Part shown: piece after piece, positions 26,365 to 32,494 of the stretch
Position numbering within the stretch: the stretch's first letter is position 1
Layout: each line of letters opens with the position of its first letter
NCBI GenBank assembly: GCA_900541185.1
Contig: UQIQ01000018.1
Coordinates: 1-34,464, forward strand
From: an uncultured Collinsella sp.
GTDB lineage: Bacteria; Actinomycetota; Coriobacteriia; Coriobacteriales; Coriobacteriaceae
DNA length: 34,464 nt
Direction: 5' to 3'
Notes under the pieces: generated by a model
Databases searched by the model: none
Seen by the model: only the letters and a program-made list of their open reading frames with translations
Told to the model about the DNA's origin: nothing
Program-made: the position numbers and the translations under genes

Positions 26365-29013
26365 CTAGCAGACGGCGTAGTCCTGGGGCTCGCGGCCGTA
26401 GTAGGCGTCCAGGTAGAGCTCCTTGATCTCGCTCATGAGCGGGTAGCGCGGGTTGGCGCCGGTGCACTGGTCGTTGAATGCCTGCTCGGTCATCTCGTCG
26501 AGGGTGTCGAGGAAGTACTGCTCGTCAACACCGTAGTCGGCGATGGTCTTCTTGACACCGATGAAGTCCTTGAGCTCCTCGAGCTTCGTGATGAAGTTCT
26601 CGAAGGCCTCCTTGTCGTCCTTGCCCTCGATGCCGCAGTACTTGGCCATCTCGGCGTAGTTGTGCAGCGCGTTGGGGTAAGGATACTGGGAGAAGGTACC
26701 CATCTTGACGGGAGCCTCGGCGGCGTTGTAGCGCATGACGCGGGTCAGGATGACGGCGTTAGCGATGCCGTGGGGCAGGTGATGGAAAGCGCCGAGCTTG
26801 TGAGCCATGGAGTGGTTGAGGCCCAGGAAGGCGTTGGCGAAGGCCATACCGGCCATGCAGGAGGCGTTGTGCATCTCCTCGCGGGCGTGCGGGTCCTTGG
26901 CGCCGTTCGTGAAGCTGGAGGGCAGGTTCTCAAAGACGAGCTTGGCAGCGCGCTCGGAGAGGCCCTTGGTGTAGTCGGAAGCCATGATGGAGACGTAGGA
27001 CTCGATGGCGTGGGTCATGACGTCGATGCCGGAGGCAGCGGTCAGGCCGCGCGGGGCGGTCATGCAGTTGTCGGCGTCGACGATAGCCATGTTGGGGAGC
27101 AGCGCGTAGTCGGCGAGCGGCCACTTGATGCCGGTCTCCTTGTCGGTGATGATGGCGAACGGCGTGCACTCGGATCCGGTACCCGAGGAGGTCGGGACGG
27201 CGACGAAGTAGGCCTTCTTGCCCATCTCGGGGAAGGTGAAAATACGCTTGCGGATGTCCATGAAGTCCATGGCCATGTCCTCAAACTTGCACTCGGGGTG
27301 CTCGTACATCATCCACATGATCTTGCCGGCGTCCATAGCGGAGCCACCGCCGACGGCGATGATGACGTCCGGCTCAAAGAGAGCCATCTGCTTGGCGCCG
27401 CGACGTGCGCACTGCAGCGACGGATCGGGCTCGACGTCGTAGAAGCAGTCGTGGGCGATGCCCATCTCGTCGAGCTTGGCCTCGATGGCGCGGGTGTTGC
27501 CATTCTTGAAGAGGAACTGGTCGGTGACGATGAAGGCGCGCTTCTTGCCCATGACGTTGCCAAGCTCGTCGAGGGCGACGGGCGTGGAACCCTTCTTGAA
27601 GTAGACCTTCTCGGGAGCGCGGAACCACAGCATGTTCTCACGGCGCTCGGCCACAGTCTTAACGTTGATCAAGTGCTTCACCCCAACGTTCTCGGAGACG
27701 GAGTTGCCGCCCCAGGAGCCGCAGCCCAGGGTCAGAGACGGCTTCATGCCAAAGTTGTACAGGTCACCGATGCCGCCGTGCGAGGACGGGGTGTTGATGA
27801 CGATACGGCAGGCCTTCATGACGTGCTCGAACAGGCTGATCTTCTCGGCCTGGGCGGGGTGCACGTACAGAGAGGCGGTGTGGCCCGGGCCACCGGCGAG
27901 CACCAGGTGCTCGGCCTTGTCGACGGCTTCCTGGAAGTCCTTGGCGTGGTACATGGCCAGGACCGGGGAGAGCTTCTCGTGGGAGAACTCCTCCTTGGCG
28001 GGGTCGGTGGAGGTGACCTCAGCGATCAGGATCTTGGTCTTGGCGGGAACCTCGATGCCGGCGAGCTCGGCGATCTTGGCAGCGGCCATGCCGGGGATGC
28101 GGTGATCCAGGGCGCCGTTCTTGAACATGGCGGCACGCAGGGCCTCCATCTCGGCACCCTGCTTGACGAAGTAGCAGCCGCGCTTCTGGAACTCGGCCTT
28201 AACCTGGTCATAGATGCTGTCGATGACGGTCACGGACTGCTCGGAAGCGCAGATCATGCCGTTATCGAAGGTCTTGGAGTGGATGATGGAGTTGACGGCG
28301 AGCAGCACGTCGGCGGTGTCGTCGATGACGACCGGGGTGTTACCGGCGCCAACGCCCAGGGCGGGCTTGCCCGAGGAGTAAGCGGCCTTGACCATGCCCG
28401 GGCCACCGGTGGCGAGGATGATGTCGACGTCGCGCATGACCATGTTGGTCAGCTCGATGGAGGGGACATCGACCCAGCCGATGATGCCCTCGGGGGCGCC
28501 GGCCTTGACGGCGGCGTCAAGCACGAGCTTGGCGGCGGCGATGGTGCACTTGGCGGCTGCCGGGTGCGGGGAGATGATGATGGCGTTGCGGGTCTTCAGG
28601 CTGATCAGCGTCTTGAAGATCGCGGTGGAGGTGGGGTTGGTCGTCGGGATGACGGCGCCCACGATGCCGATGGGCTCGGCGATCTTGGTGATGCCGTAAG
28701 CCTCGTCGCGCTCCAGAACGCCACAGGTCTTGGTGTTCTTGTAAGCGTTGTAGATGTACTCTGCGGCGTAGTGGTTCTTGATGACCTTGTCCTCAAGAAC
28801 GCCGCGGCCGGTCTCCTCGATGGCCATCTTCGCCAACGGGATACGAGCCTTGTTGGCGGCCATGGCGGCTTCATAGAAGATCTTGTCGACCTGCTCCTGC
28901 GTGTACGTAGCAAAAAGCGCCTGGGCCTCTCGCATCTGAGCGAGCTTAGCCTCAAGCGCCTCTACGTTGTCCACAATTGCGGGAGTAGTGTTTTCCGGTG
29001 ACTTTTTCACCAT
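26365..29013 (-). CDS. adhE: Bifunctional acetaldehyde-CoA/alcohol dehydrogenase AdhE
   Basis: AdhE reduces acetyl-CoA to acetaldehyde and then to ethanol, regenerating NAD+ in fermentation; the family forms spirosomes. The N-terminal aldehyde dehydrogenase half has PIGIVGAVIPTTNPTST and the catalytic Cys255 in NGMICASEQS. A linker near residues 445-465 leads to the iron alcohol dehydrogenase half. That half has GGGSAMDAGK and metal ligands Asp664, His668, His734 and His748 (GIDVMTHA, LNHSMAH, HLPHG), at a constant offset of 11 from E. coli as recalled. The length of 882 residues is normal. AAGGAG precedes the ATG. The opposite strand holds a 779-codon open frame, considered a shadow. Confidence 0.98.
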   Translation of the reverse strand: MVKKSPENTTPAIVDNVEALEAKLAQMREAQALFATYTQEQVDKIFYEAAMAANKARIPLAKMAIEETGRGVLEDKVIKNHYAAEYIYNAYKNTKTCGVLERDEAYGITKIAEPIGIVGAVIPTTNPTSTAIFKTLISLKTRNAIIISPHPAAAKCTIAAAKLVLDAAVKAGAPEGIIGWVDVPSIELTNMVMRDVDIILATGGPGMVKAAYSSGKPALGVGAGNTPVVIDDTADVLLAVNSIIHSKTFDNGMICASEQSVTVIDSIYDQVKAEFQKRGCYFVKQGAEMEALRAAMFKNGALDHRIPGMAAAKIAELAGIEVPAKTKILIAEVTSTDPAKEEFSHEKLSPVLAMYHAKDFQEAVDKAEHLVLAGGPGHTASLYVHPAQAEKISLFEHVMKACRIVINTPSSHGGIGDLYNFGMKPSLTLGCGSWGGNSVSENVGVKHLINVKTVAERRENMLWFRAPEKVYFKKGSTPVALDELGNVMGKKRAFIVTDQFLFKNGNTRAIEAKLDEMGIAHDCFYDVEPDPSLQCARRGAKQMALFEPDVIIAVGGGSAMDAGKIMWMMYEHPECKFEDMAMDFMDIRKRIFTFPEMGKKAYFVAVPTSSGTGSECTPFAIITDKETGIKWPLADYALLPNMAIVDADNCMTAPRGLTAASGIDVMTHAIESYVSIMASDYTKGLSERAAKLVFENLPSSFTNGAKDPHAREEMHNASCMAGMAFANAFLGLNHSMAHKLGAFHHLPHGIANAVILTRVMRYNAAEAPVKMGTFSQYPYPNALHNYAEMAKYCGIEGKDDKEAFENFITKLEELKDFIGVKKTIADYGVDEQYFLDTLDEMTEQAFNDQCTGANPRYPLMSEIKELYLDAYYGREPQDYAVC

Positions 29014-29053
29014 TTGTGTCTCCTTGCGATCGGAGATTTACCCTACGCCTTGC

Positions 29054-29059
29054 ATGATA
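29054..29059 (-). promoter_or_regulatory. Possible adhE -10 element
   Basis: TATCAT on the minus strand, about 40 nt before the adhE start, is the best -10 candidate. A poor CGTTCA lies 16 nt upstream as -35. The weak -35 would fit regulation by a factor bound farther upstream. Confidence 0.35.
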
Positions 29060-29105
29060 GCAAGAAAAAATTCGGTGAACGGTAAGATTCCTTTAAAAGG
29101 CACAC

Positions 29106-29141
29106 TAAAACGCTTCAACTAAATGAAACGATTCAACTAAA
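29106..29141 (-). promoter_or_regulatory. Two direct operator-like repeats upstream of adhE
   Basis: AAACG(C/A)TTCAACTAAA occurs at 29108-29123 and 29126-29141, an 18-bp period with one difference. Each copy contains a pseudo-palindrome with a central CG: TGAAACGATTCA at 29124-29135 and TAAAACGCTTCA at 29106-29117. This resembles LacI-family or CcpA-like operators. The sites lie about 95-130 nt before the adhE start, upstream of its likely promoter. Confidence 0.5.
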
Positions 29142-29161
29142 ACTTGGCCCCTGCATCGCCC

Positions 29162-29212
29162 CACTCATTGGGGACAGACTTGCATGAGTGCTTTCACTCA
29201 TTTGGGACAGAC
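29162..29212 (+). repeat. Left 51-bp inverted REP-like end
   Basis: It is built from two direct 18-mers, CACTCATTGGGGACAGAC (29162-29179) and CACTCATTTGGGACAGAC (29195-29212), around a 15-nt spacer. The inner part can fold as ATGAGTG-CTTT-CACTCAT (29184-29201). It matches the reverse complement of 30154-30204 at 47 of 51 positions. Confidence 0.9.
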
Positions 29213-29261
29213 ATCGATTTGTCATTTTGCCGTTCTTGGCCTGTTTTTGCCGCTCATTGGA

Positions 29262-29267
29262 TATAAA
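29262..29267 (+). promoter_or_regulatory. Likely -10 element of the transposase gene
   Basis: TATAAA lies 77 nt before the transposase ATG. The possible -35 elements (TTGGCC at 29236, spacing 20) are not well placed. CTCATTGG at 29253-29260, a fragment of the REP unit, lies just before it, so a REP-binding transposase might touch its own promoter. Confidence 0.4.
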
Positions 29268-29297
29268 TAGATCACAGGCTCAGCATTTCGCGTTCCT

Positions 29298-29340
29298 TCT
29301 CTCCTTTTAGGTGTTGCCTGTTCAGTTTTGAAAGGAGAGA
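29298..29340 (+). promoter_or_regulatory. SD-masking hairpin in the transposase leader
   Basis: TCTCTCCTTT (29298-29307) is the exact reverse complement of AAAGGAGAGA (29331-29340), which contains the Shine-Dalgarno sequence of the transposase gene. Extra wobble pairs extend the stem inward. Folding would hide the ribosome binding site and keep transposase translation low, as reported for IS200 tnpA mRNA. ACAGGC (29274-29279) can also pair with GCCTGT (29316-29321) in the loop. Confidence 0.65.
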
Positions 29341-29343
29341 TTT

Positions 29344-30120
29344 ATGCCCCGATGCGCCCGCGCCGTTTCGATCACCGGCTATTACCACGTCTTTGACCGC
29401 GGCAACTCCAAACAGATTATTTTTGAAGATGACTCCGACCGCTATCGTTTCTTGTCAGATATTTCGGACAGGTTTGCACGCCATGAGGTGGCGGTGTTGG
29501 CTTGGTGCCTTATGGATAACCACTTCCATTTGATGGTTGATGACCCATTTGACAACCTTTCAAAGGCAATGCAATGTGCGCTGACGGCATATGCTAAGTA
29601 TTTCAATGGGAAAACGGGGAGAACGGGGCATTTGTTTGATAATCGCTATTCGCGGGTCGCGGTTGAGTCGGACACACAGGCGGTGCAGCTGCTCGACTAT
29701 ATTCATCTCAATCCCGTGAAAGGTGCGCTCGACTCACTCGAGGCGTACCGCTGGTCAAGCTACAAGGCATATCAGCTGGGCTATGATCCCTTTGACATCT
29801 GTGACGCGGCCCCTATGCTCGATATTGTCGGAGGCTCCCGTTGCTATTGCGAGCATCTCGAGGAAGTTGCCGGGCGCATCTGGTCAATGGAGGTTCTTCC
29901 ACGCCGGCGGATCTTCGATGAGGAGGCCCTTTCCGTTGCGCGCGAAGTTCTGCCGATCATAGATCCTTCGCTGCTCAAGGCCCTGCCACGCCCCGAACGC
30001 GATGCCTGTCTGCTGAGGCTCAGGCGGGCACATCTCACGGTCAAGCAAATTGCCCGTATCACCGGCATCGGCGCTACAAGCGTAACCAAGGCCACCGCGG
30101 GCTGGAACGAGGCGGCGTGA
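29344..30120 (+). CDS. REP-associated tyrosine transposase (Y1_Tnp, IS200-like)
   Basis: This HUH-type single-strand transposase has 258 residues. It begins PRCARAVSITGYYHVFDRGN, typical of RAYTs. The HUH motif is His60-Phe-His62 in MDNHFHLMV. The likely nucleophile is Tyr119 in LLDYIHLNPVKG, in a motif shared by RAYTs and transposases of this class. GRTGHLFDNRYSRV is also characteristic. A C-terminal helix-turn-helix (about 231-250, LTVKQIARITGIGATSVTKA) resembles the DnaA-like C-terminal domain seen in some RAYTs. The gene looks intact. It is bordered by inverted REP-like ends and preceded by an SD-masking hairpin. Confidence 0.93.
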   Translation: MPRCARAVSITGYYHVFDRGNSKQIIFEDDSDRYRFLSDISDRFARHEVAVLAWCLMDNHFHLMVDDPFDNLSKAMQCALTAYAKYFNGKTGRTGHLFDNRYSRVAVESDTQAVQLLDYIHLNPVKGALDSLEAYRWSSYKAYQLGYDPFDICDAAPMLDIVGGSRCYCEHLEEVAGRIWSMEVLPRRRIFDEEALSVAREVLPIIDPSLLKALPRPERDACLLRLRRAHLTVKQIARITGIGATSVTKATAGWNEAA

Positions 30121-30153
30121 GGCAGGGGCCGAACCGCTGCTGGCATGCGTTAC

Positions 30154-30204
30154 GTCTGTCCCCAATGCGTGAAAACACTCATGTAAGTCTGTCCCCAATG
30201 AGTG
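30154..30204 (-). repeat. Right 51-bp inverted REP-like end
   Basis: It contains GTCTGTCCCCAATGCGTG (30154-30171) and GTCTGTCCCCAATGAGTG (30187-30204) around a 15-nt spacer, the mirror of the left end. Relative to the left end the four differences leave both 18-mers readable. The outer copy is identical to the left outer copy. Confidence 0.9.
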
Positions 30205-30205
30205 C

Positions 30206-30238
30206 AAAAAGGCGCCCTCCGTAGGGGAGGGCGCCTTT
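30206..30238 (-). terminator. rpmB intrinsic terminator
   Basis: A perfect 13-bp stem (AAAGGCGCCCTCC / GGAGGGCGCCTTT) with a 5-nt loop reads on the minus strand into TTTTTG. It lies about 70 nt past the rpmB stop. It would also stop plus-strand readthrough from the transposase gene, though with few T residues on that strand. Confidence 0.88.
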
Positions 30239-30306
30239 GGTAAGTTCTATATGAACGCGAGGTCTTTGACCCGGAGAGTCCGAGGTACTTGTTGGTAAGA
30301 CCTTAT

Positions 30307-30495
30307 TTAGGAGCGCGCAACCTTGCCAGACTTGAGGCAGGTGGAGCAAACGTTCATCTTGCGACGGTGACCATCGACGACGACGTAGACGCGCTGGATG
30401 TTGGGGCGGAACTTACGGTTGGTGACGCGGTGAGAGTGGCTGATGGAGCGACCGGCAACGGGGTGCTTACCGCAAACTTCGCAAACTTTGGACAT
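30307..30495 (-). CDS. rpmB: 50S ribosomal protein L28
   Basis: The 62-residue L28 starts MSKVCEVCGKHPVAGRSISH and ends with VDGHRRKMNVCSTCLKSGKV. Two CxxC pairs (CEVC and CSTC) mark the zinc-binding C+ form. ATG at 30493-30495 has AAGGAGGG upstream on the minus strand; a longer frame to 30543 has no matching start signal. It is a single-gene unit with its own promoter and terminator. Confidence 0.96.
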   Translation of the reverse strand: MSKVCEVCGKHPVAGRSISHSHRVTNRKFRPNIQRVYVVVDGHRRKMNVCSTCLKSGKVARS

Positions 30496-30549
30496 AACTG
30501 ACCCTCCTTGGGCGACAAACGAACATGTCGCGTTAACAAACAAGCCTGA

Positions 30550-30558
30550 ACTATAGCA
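30550..30558 (-). promoter_or_regulatory. rpmB extended -10 promoter
   Basis: On the minus strand TGCTATAGT is an extended -10 (TGnTATAAT type), 55 nt before the rpmB start. No good -35 is present. GCACAG and CTGTGC (30556-30561 and 30572-30577) form an inverted repeat overlapping it. Confidence 0.6.
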
Positions 30559-30577
30559 CAGAAGCAGCTCCCTGTGC

Positions 30578-30753
30578 GTAATCTACACAGAGATATTCCT
30601 CTTTTGGCGATAGTGCCCACGCCACGGCCCTGGACGTAGATCCGATTTGCGTGCAGCAGAGGGGATTATGCCAGCTCGTGCGTACGTTTTCAAGCTTGTC
30701 CCACAAATATATATAGGTTTATTGAGCATTGGGCTCCGTTTACGGATTGCTCT
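30578..30753 (+). other. Intergenic region between divergent rpmB and pyrR
   Basis: No open frame with coding signs and no RNA gene is seen. It holds an AT-rich stretch (ATATATATAG near 30707) and a CCGTTTACGG palindrome at 30736-30745 that resembles the CGTTTACC repeats before ppdK. Both may be part of the divergent promoter region. Confidence 0.4.
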
Positions 30754-30780
30754 GTATTTATGCTCGGGTATTTATGCTCG
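30754..30780 (+). repeat. Tandem GTATTTATGCTCG repeat before the pyr promoter
   Basis: The 13-mer GTATTTATGCTCG occurs at 30754-30766 and 30768-30780 with one G between (14-bp period). A shorter GCTCG follows at 30788-30792. It lies 20-50 bp upstream of the presumed pyr -10, where regulators or RNA polymerase alpha would bind. Confidence 0.5.
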
Positions 30781-30800
30781 CAATTAAGCTCGAGGTTGGC

Positions 30801-30806
30801 TACACT
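30801..30806 (+). promoter_or_regulatory. Likely pyr operon -10 element
   Basis: TACACT is the best -10 match at the right distance from the attenuator. It would start RNA near 30812, just before the first leader hairpin. The -35 position (TCGCAA) is poor. Confidence 0.4.
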
Positions 30807-30823
30807 ATCCCTTGACCATTAAA

Positions 30824-30921
30824 GGGGTACGAGATACCCACATGGAATTACATATCTGCCAAAGAGCAGTCCTTCCTGTGGGTGTCTGGTCCGCTTTAAG
30901 CGGTCGGGCATCTATTTTTTT
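30824..30921 (+). promoter_or_regulatory. pyr operon transcription attenuator
   Basis: Three pairings compete in this leader. An early hairpin is GGGTA (30825-30829) with TACCC (30835-30839). An antiterminator is GATACCCACA (30833-30842) with TGTGGGTGTC (30877-30886). A terminator is the arm at 30881-30894 with 30900-30912, a TTTAA loop and seven T at 30915-30921. The antiterminator uses bases of both other stems. This is the layout of PyrR-controlled attenuators, and pyrR is the next gene. CAGTCC at 30867-30872 resembles part of the PyrR-binding loop, but its GAGG half is not evident. Confidence 0.68.
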
Positions 30922-30960
30922 GACTGTGTCAGCAGTCAAGACATGTGAGGAAGGAGATCG

Positions 30961-31545
30961 ATGGGCACGACTTCCCCCAAGGCGGTCATCATGGACGAGA
31001 CCGCCGTCAATCGAGCGATGACCCGCATCGCGCACGAGATTCTCGAGCGCAACGAGGGCTGTGAAGACCTCGCTCTGGTCGGCATCGTCACGCGCGGCGA
31101 CCTTCTGGCAAAGAAGCTCGCCGAGGAGATCAAGGAGATCGAGGGCGTCGACGTTCCGCTCGGCAGCCTCGACATCAGCTTCTACCGCGATGACTACGCT
31201 ACCAATTTCGCTCCCGCGATCCACGCCACCAACATTCCCTTTAGCGTCGACGGCAAGCGTGTCGTGCTGGTGGACGACATCCTGTACACGGGTCGTACCA
31301 TCCGCGCCGCTCTCGACGCCGTCATGGACCTGGGCCGTCCGAGCCGCATTGAGCTGGCAGTCCTCGTTGACCGCGGCCACCGCGAGCTCCCCATCTCGCC
31401 GGACTTTGTCGGCAAGAACGTTCCCTCGTCGCATGAGGAGAACGTGTACCTATATATGAAGGAAGTTGACGGCCACACCGCCGTCGAGATTAACGACGTC
31501 GCGCCGGGTTCCCACGTGGGCTCCGCGCCGCTGGGAGGTGAGTAG
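30961..31545 (+). CDS. pyrR: Bifunctional pyr operon regulator / uracil phosphoribosyltransferase
   Basis: PyrR senses UMP/UTP versus PRPP and binds pyr leader RNA; many members also make UMP from uracil. The 194 residues show VIMDETAVNRAMTRIAHEI, LVGIVTRGDLLAKKLAE, the DISFYRDDY loop and the PRPP-binding VVLVDDILYTGRTIRAAL, then VDRGHRELPISPDFVGKNVP. All match PyrR. A GAAGGAG site precedes ATG 30961. A short C-terminal tail (SHVGSAPLGGE) exceeds the usual 180 residues. It heads the operon and would act on the attenuator directly upstream. Confidence 0.96.
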   Translation: MGTTSPKAVIMDETAVNRAMTRIAHEILERNEGCEDLALVGIVTRGDLLAKKLAEEIKEIEGVDVPLGSLDISFYRDDYATNFAPAIHATNIPFSVDGKRVVLVDDILYTGRTIRAALDAVMDLGRPSRIELAVLVDRGHRELPISPDFVGKNVPSSHEENVYLYMKEVDGHTAVEINDVAPGSHVGSAPLGGE

Positions 31546-31549
31546 TACC

Positions 31550-32494
31550 GTGGCGTTCAACCATAAGCACCTGATCGACATTACCGAGTACTCCGAAGAG
31601 GACATCAAGCTCATCCTCGAGACCGCCAAGGCGTTCTCCGAGGTCAACGAGCGTGCTATCAAGAAGGTCCCCACGCTCAAGGGCAAGACCATCGTCAACA
31701 TGTTCAACGAGCCCTCGACGCGCACCCGCAGCTCCTTCGAGCTCGCCGAGAAGCGTCTTTCGGCCGACAGCCTTAACTTTGGCGGCTCCTCGACCTCCAC
31801 GGTCAAGGGCGAGAGCCTTGTCGACACCGTCGAGACCCTCAACGCCTATAAGATCGACTGTATCGTCGTGCGTGATAAGCACGCCGGCGCTCCCTACATC
31901 GTCACGCAGAACTCGCCCGCGAGCGTCATCTGCGCCGGTGACGGCAAGCACAACCATCCCACGCAGGCCCTGCTCGACCTGTACACCATCTGGGAGCACA
32001 AGGGTGACTTCCACGGTCTGAAGGTCGCTGTCGTCGGCGATATCGCGCACTCCCGCGTCTGCGGCTCGCTGATCCCCGCCCTTAAGATCATGGGCTGCGA
32101 GACCTACGCCGTCGCCCCCGGCACGCTGCTGCCGCCGGCGCCCGAGGTTCTGGGCTGCGACCACGTGACGAGCGACCTCGATTCCGTCCTGCCCGAGCTG
32201 GACGTCGTCTACATGCTGCGCGTGCAGCAGGAGCGCCTCGAGGGTGCCCCGTTCCCGACCATTCGTGAGTACCACAGGCTCTTCGGCCTGACCAAGGACC
32301 GCGAGAAGCTCATGAAGCCCGATGCGATCATCTGCCACCCGGGTCCCATCAACCGCGGCGTCGAGTTCGACTCCTATATGGCCGACCACCCGCAACGCTC
32401 CGTCATCCTGGAGCAGGTCTACGCCGGTATCTGCGTGCGTATGGCTATCCTGTATCTGCTGCTTGGAGGTGCCGATAATGGCCTTGCTTCTTAA
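31550..32494 (+). CDS. pyrB: Aspartate carbamoyltransferase, catalytic subunit
   Basis: PyrB joins carbamoyl phosphate and aspartate, the first committed pyrimidine step. The carbamoyl-phosphate motif appears as FNEPSTRTRSSFE. Later motifs are HPTQALLDLYTI, VVGDIAHSRVCGS and HPGPINRGVE. The length of 314 residues is normal. No regulatory chain PyrI is seen nearby, as in Bacillus-type enzymes. GTG 31550 follows the pyrR stop by 4 nt, with GGGAGGTG at 31533-31540. The 3' end overlaps pyrC by 17 nt, so the two are coupled in translation. Confidence 0.96.
   Translation: MAFNHKHLIDITEYSEEDIKLILETAKAFSEVNERAIKKVPTLKGKTIVNMFNEPSTRTRSSFELAEKRLSADSLNFGGSSTSTVKGESLVDTVETLNAYKIDCIVVRDKHAGAPYIVTQNSPASVICAGDGKHNHPTQALLDLYTIWEHKGDFHGLKVAVVGDIAHSRVCGSLIPALKIMGCETYAVAPGTLLPPAPEVLGCDHVTSDLDSVLPELDVVYMLRVQQERLEGAPFPTIREYHRLFGLTKDREKLMKPDAIICHPGPINRGVEFDSYMADHPQRSVILEQVYAGICVRMAILYLLLGGADNGLAS

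Larger units (their letters stand above)
29162..30204 (+). mobile_element. RAYT/REP element (REP-associated tyrosine transposase unit)
   Basis: The unit is bounded by 51-bp inverted repeats that differ at four positions and encloses a single Y1-type transposase gene with its own promoter and leader. The organisation fits REP-associated tyrosine transposases, which are single-copy relatives of IS200/IS605 flanked by REP sequences they can act on. It lies between adhE and rpmB, with its right edge 1-2 nt from the rpmB terminator. No target duplication is expected or seen. Confidence 0.82.

Noticed and set aside
26662..29001. 779-codon open frame on the plus strand opposite adhE
   Set aside because: It has a low-complexity Gly/Val/Asp-rich translation with no recognisable motif, and it mirrors the codon bias of adhE, which has strong homology and intact catalytic residues.
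29146..30130. GGCCCCTGC (29146-29154) and GCAGGGGCC (30122-30130) as outer inverted repeats of the RAYT element
   Set aside because: One lies outside the left end and the other inside the right end, so they are not symmetric about the element; nine bases can match by chance in GC-rich DNA.
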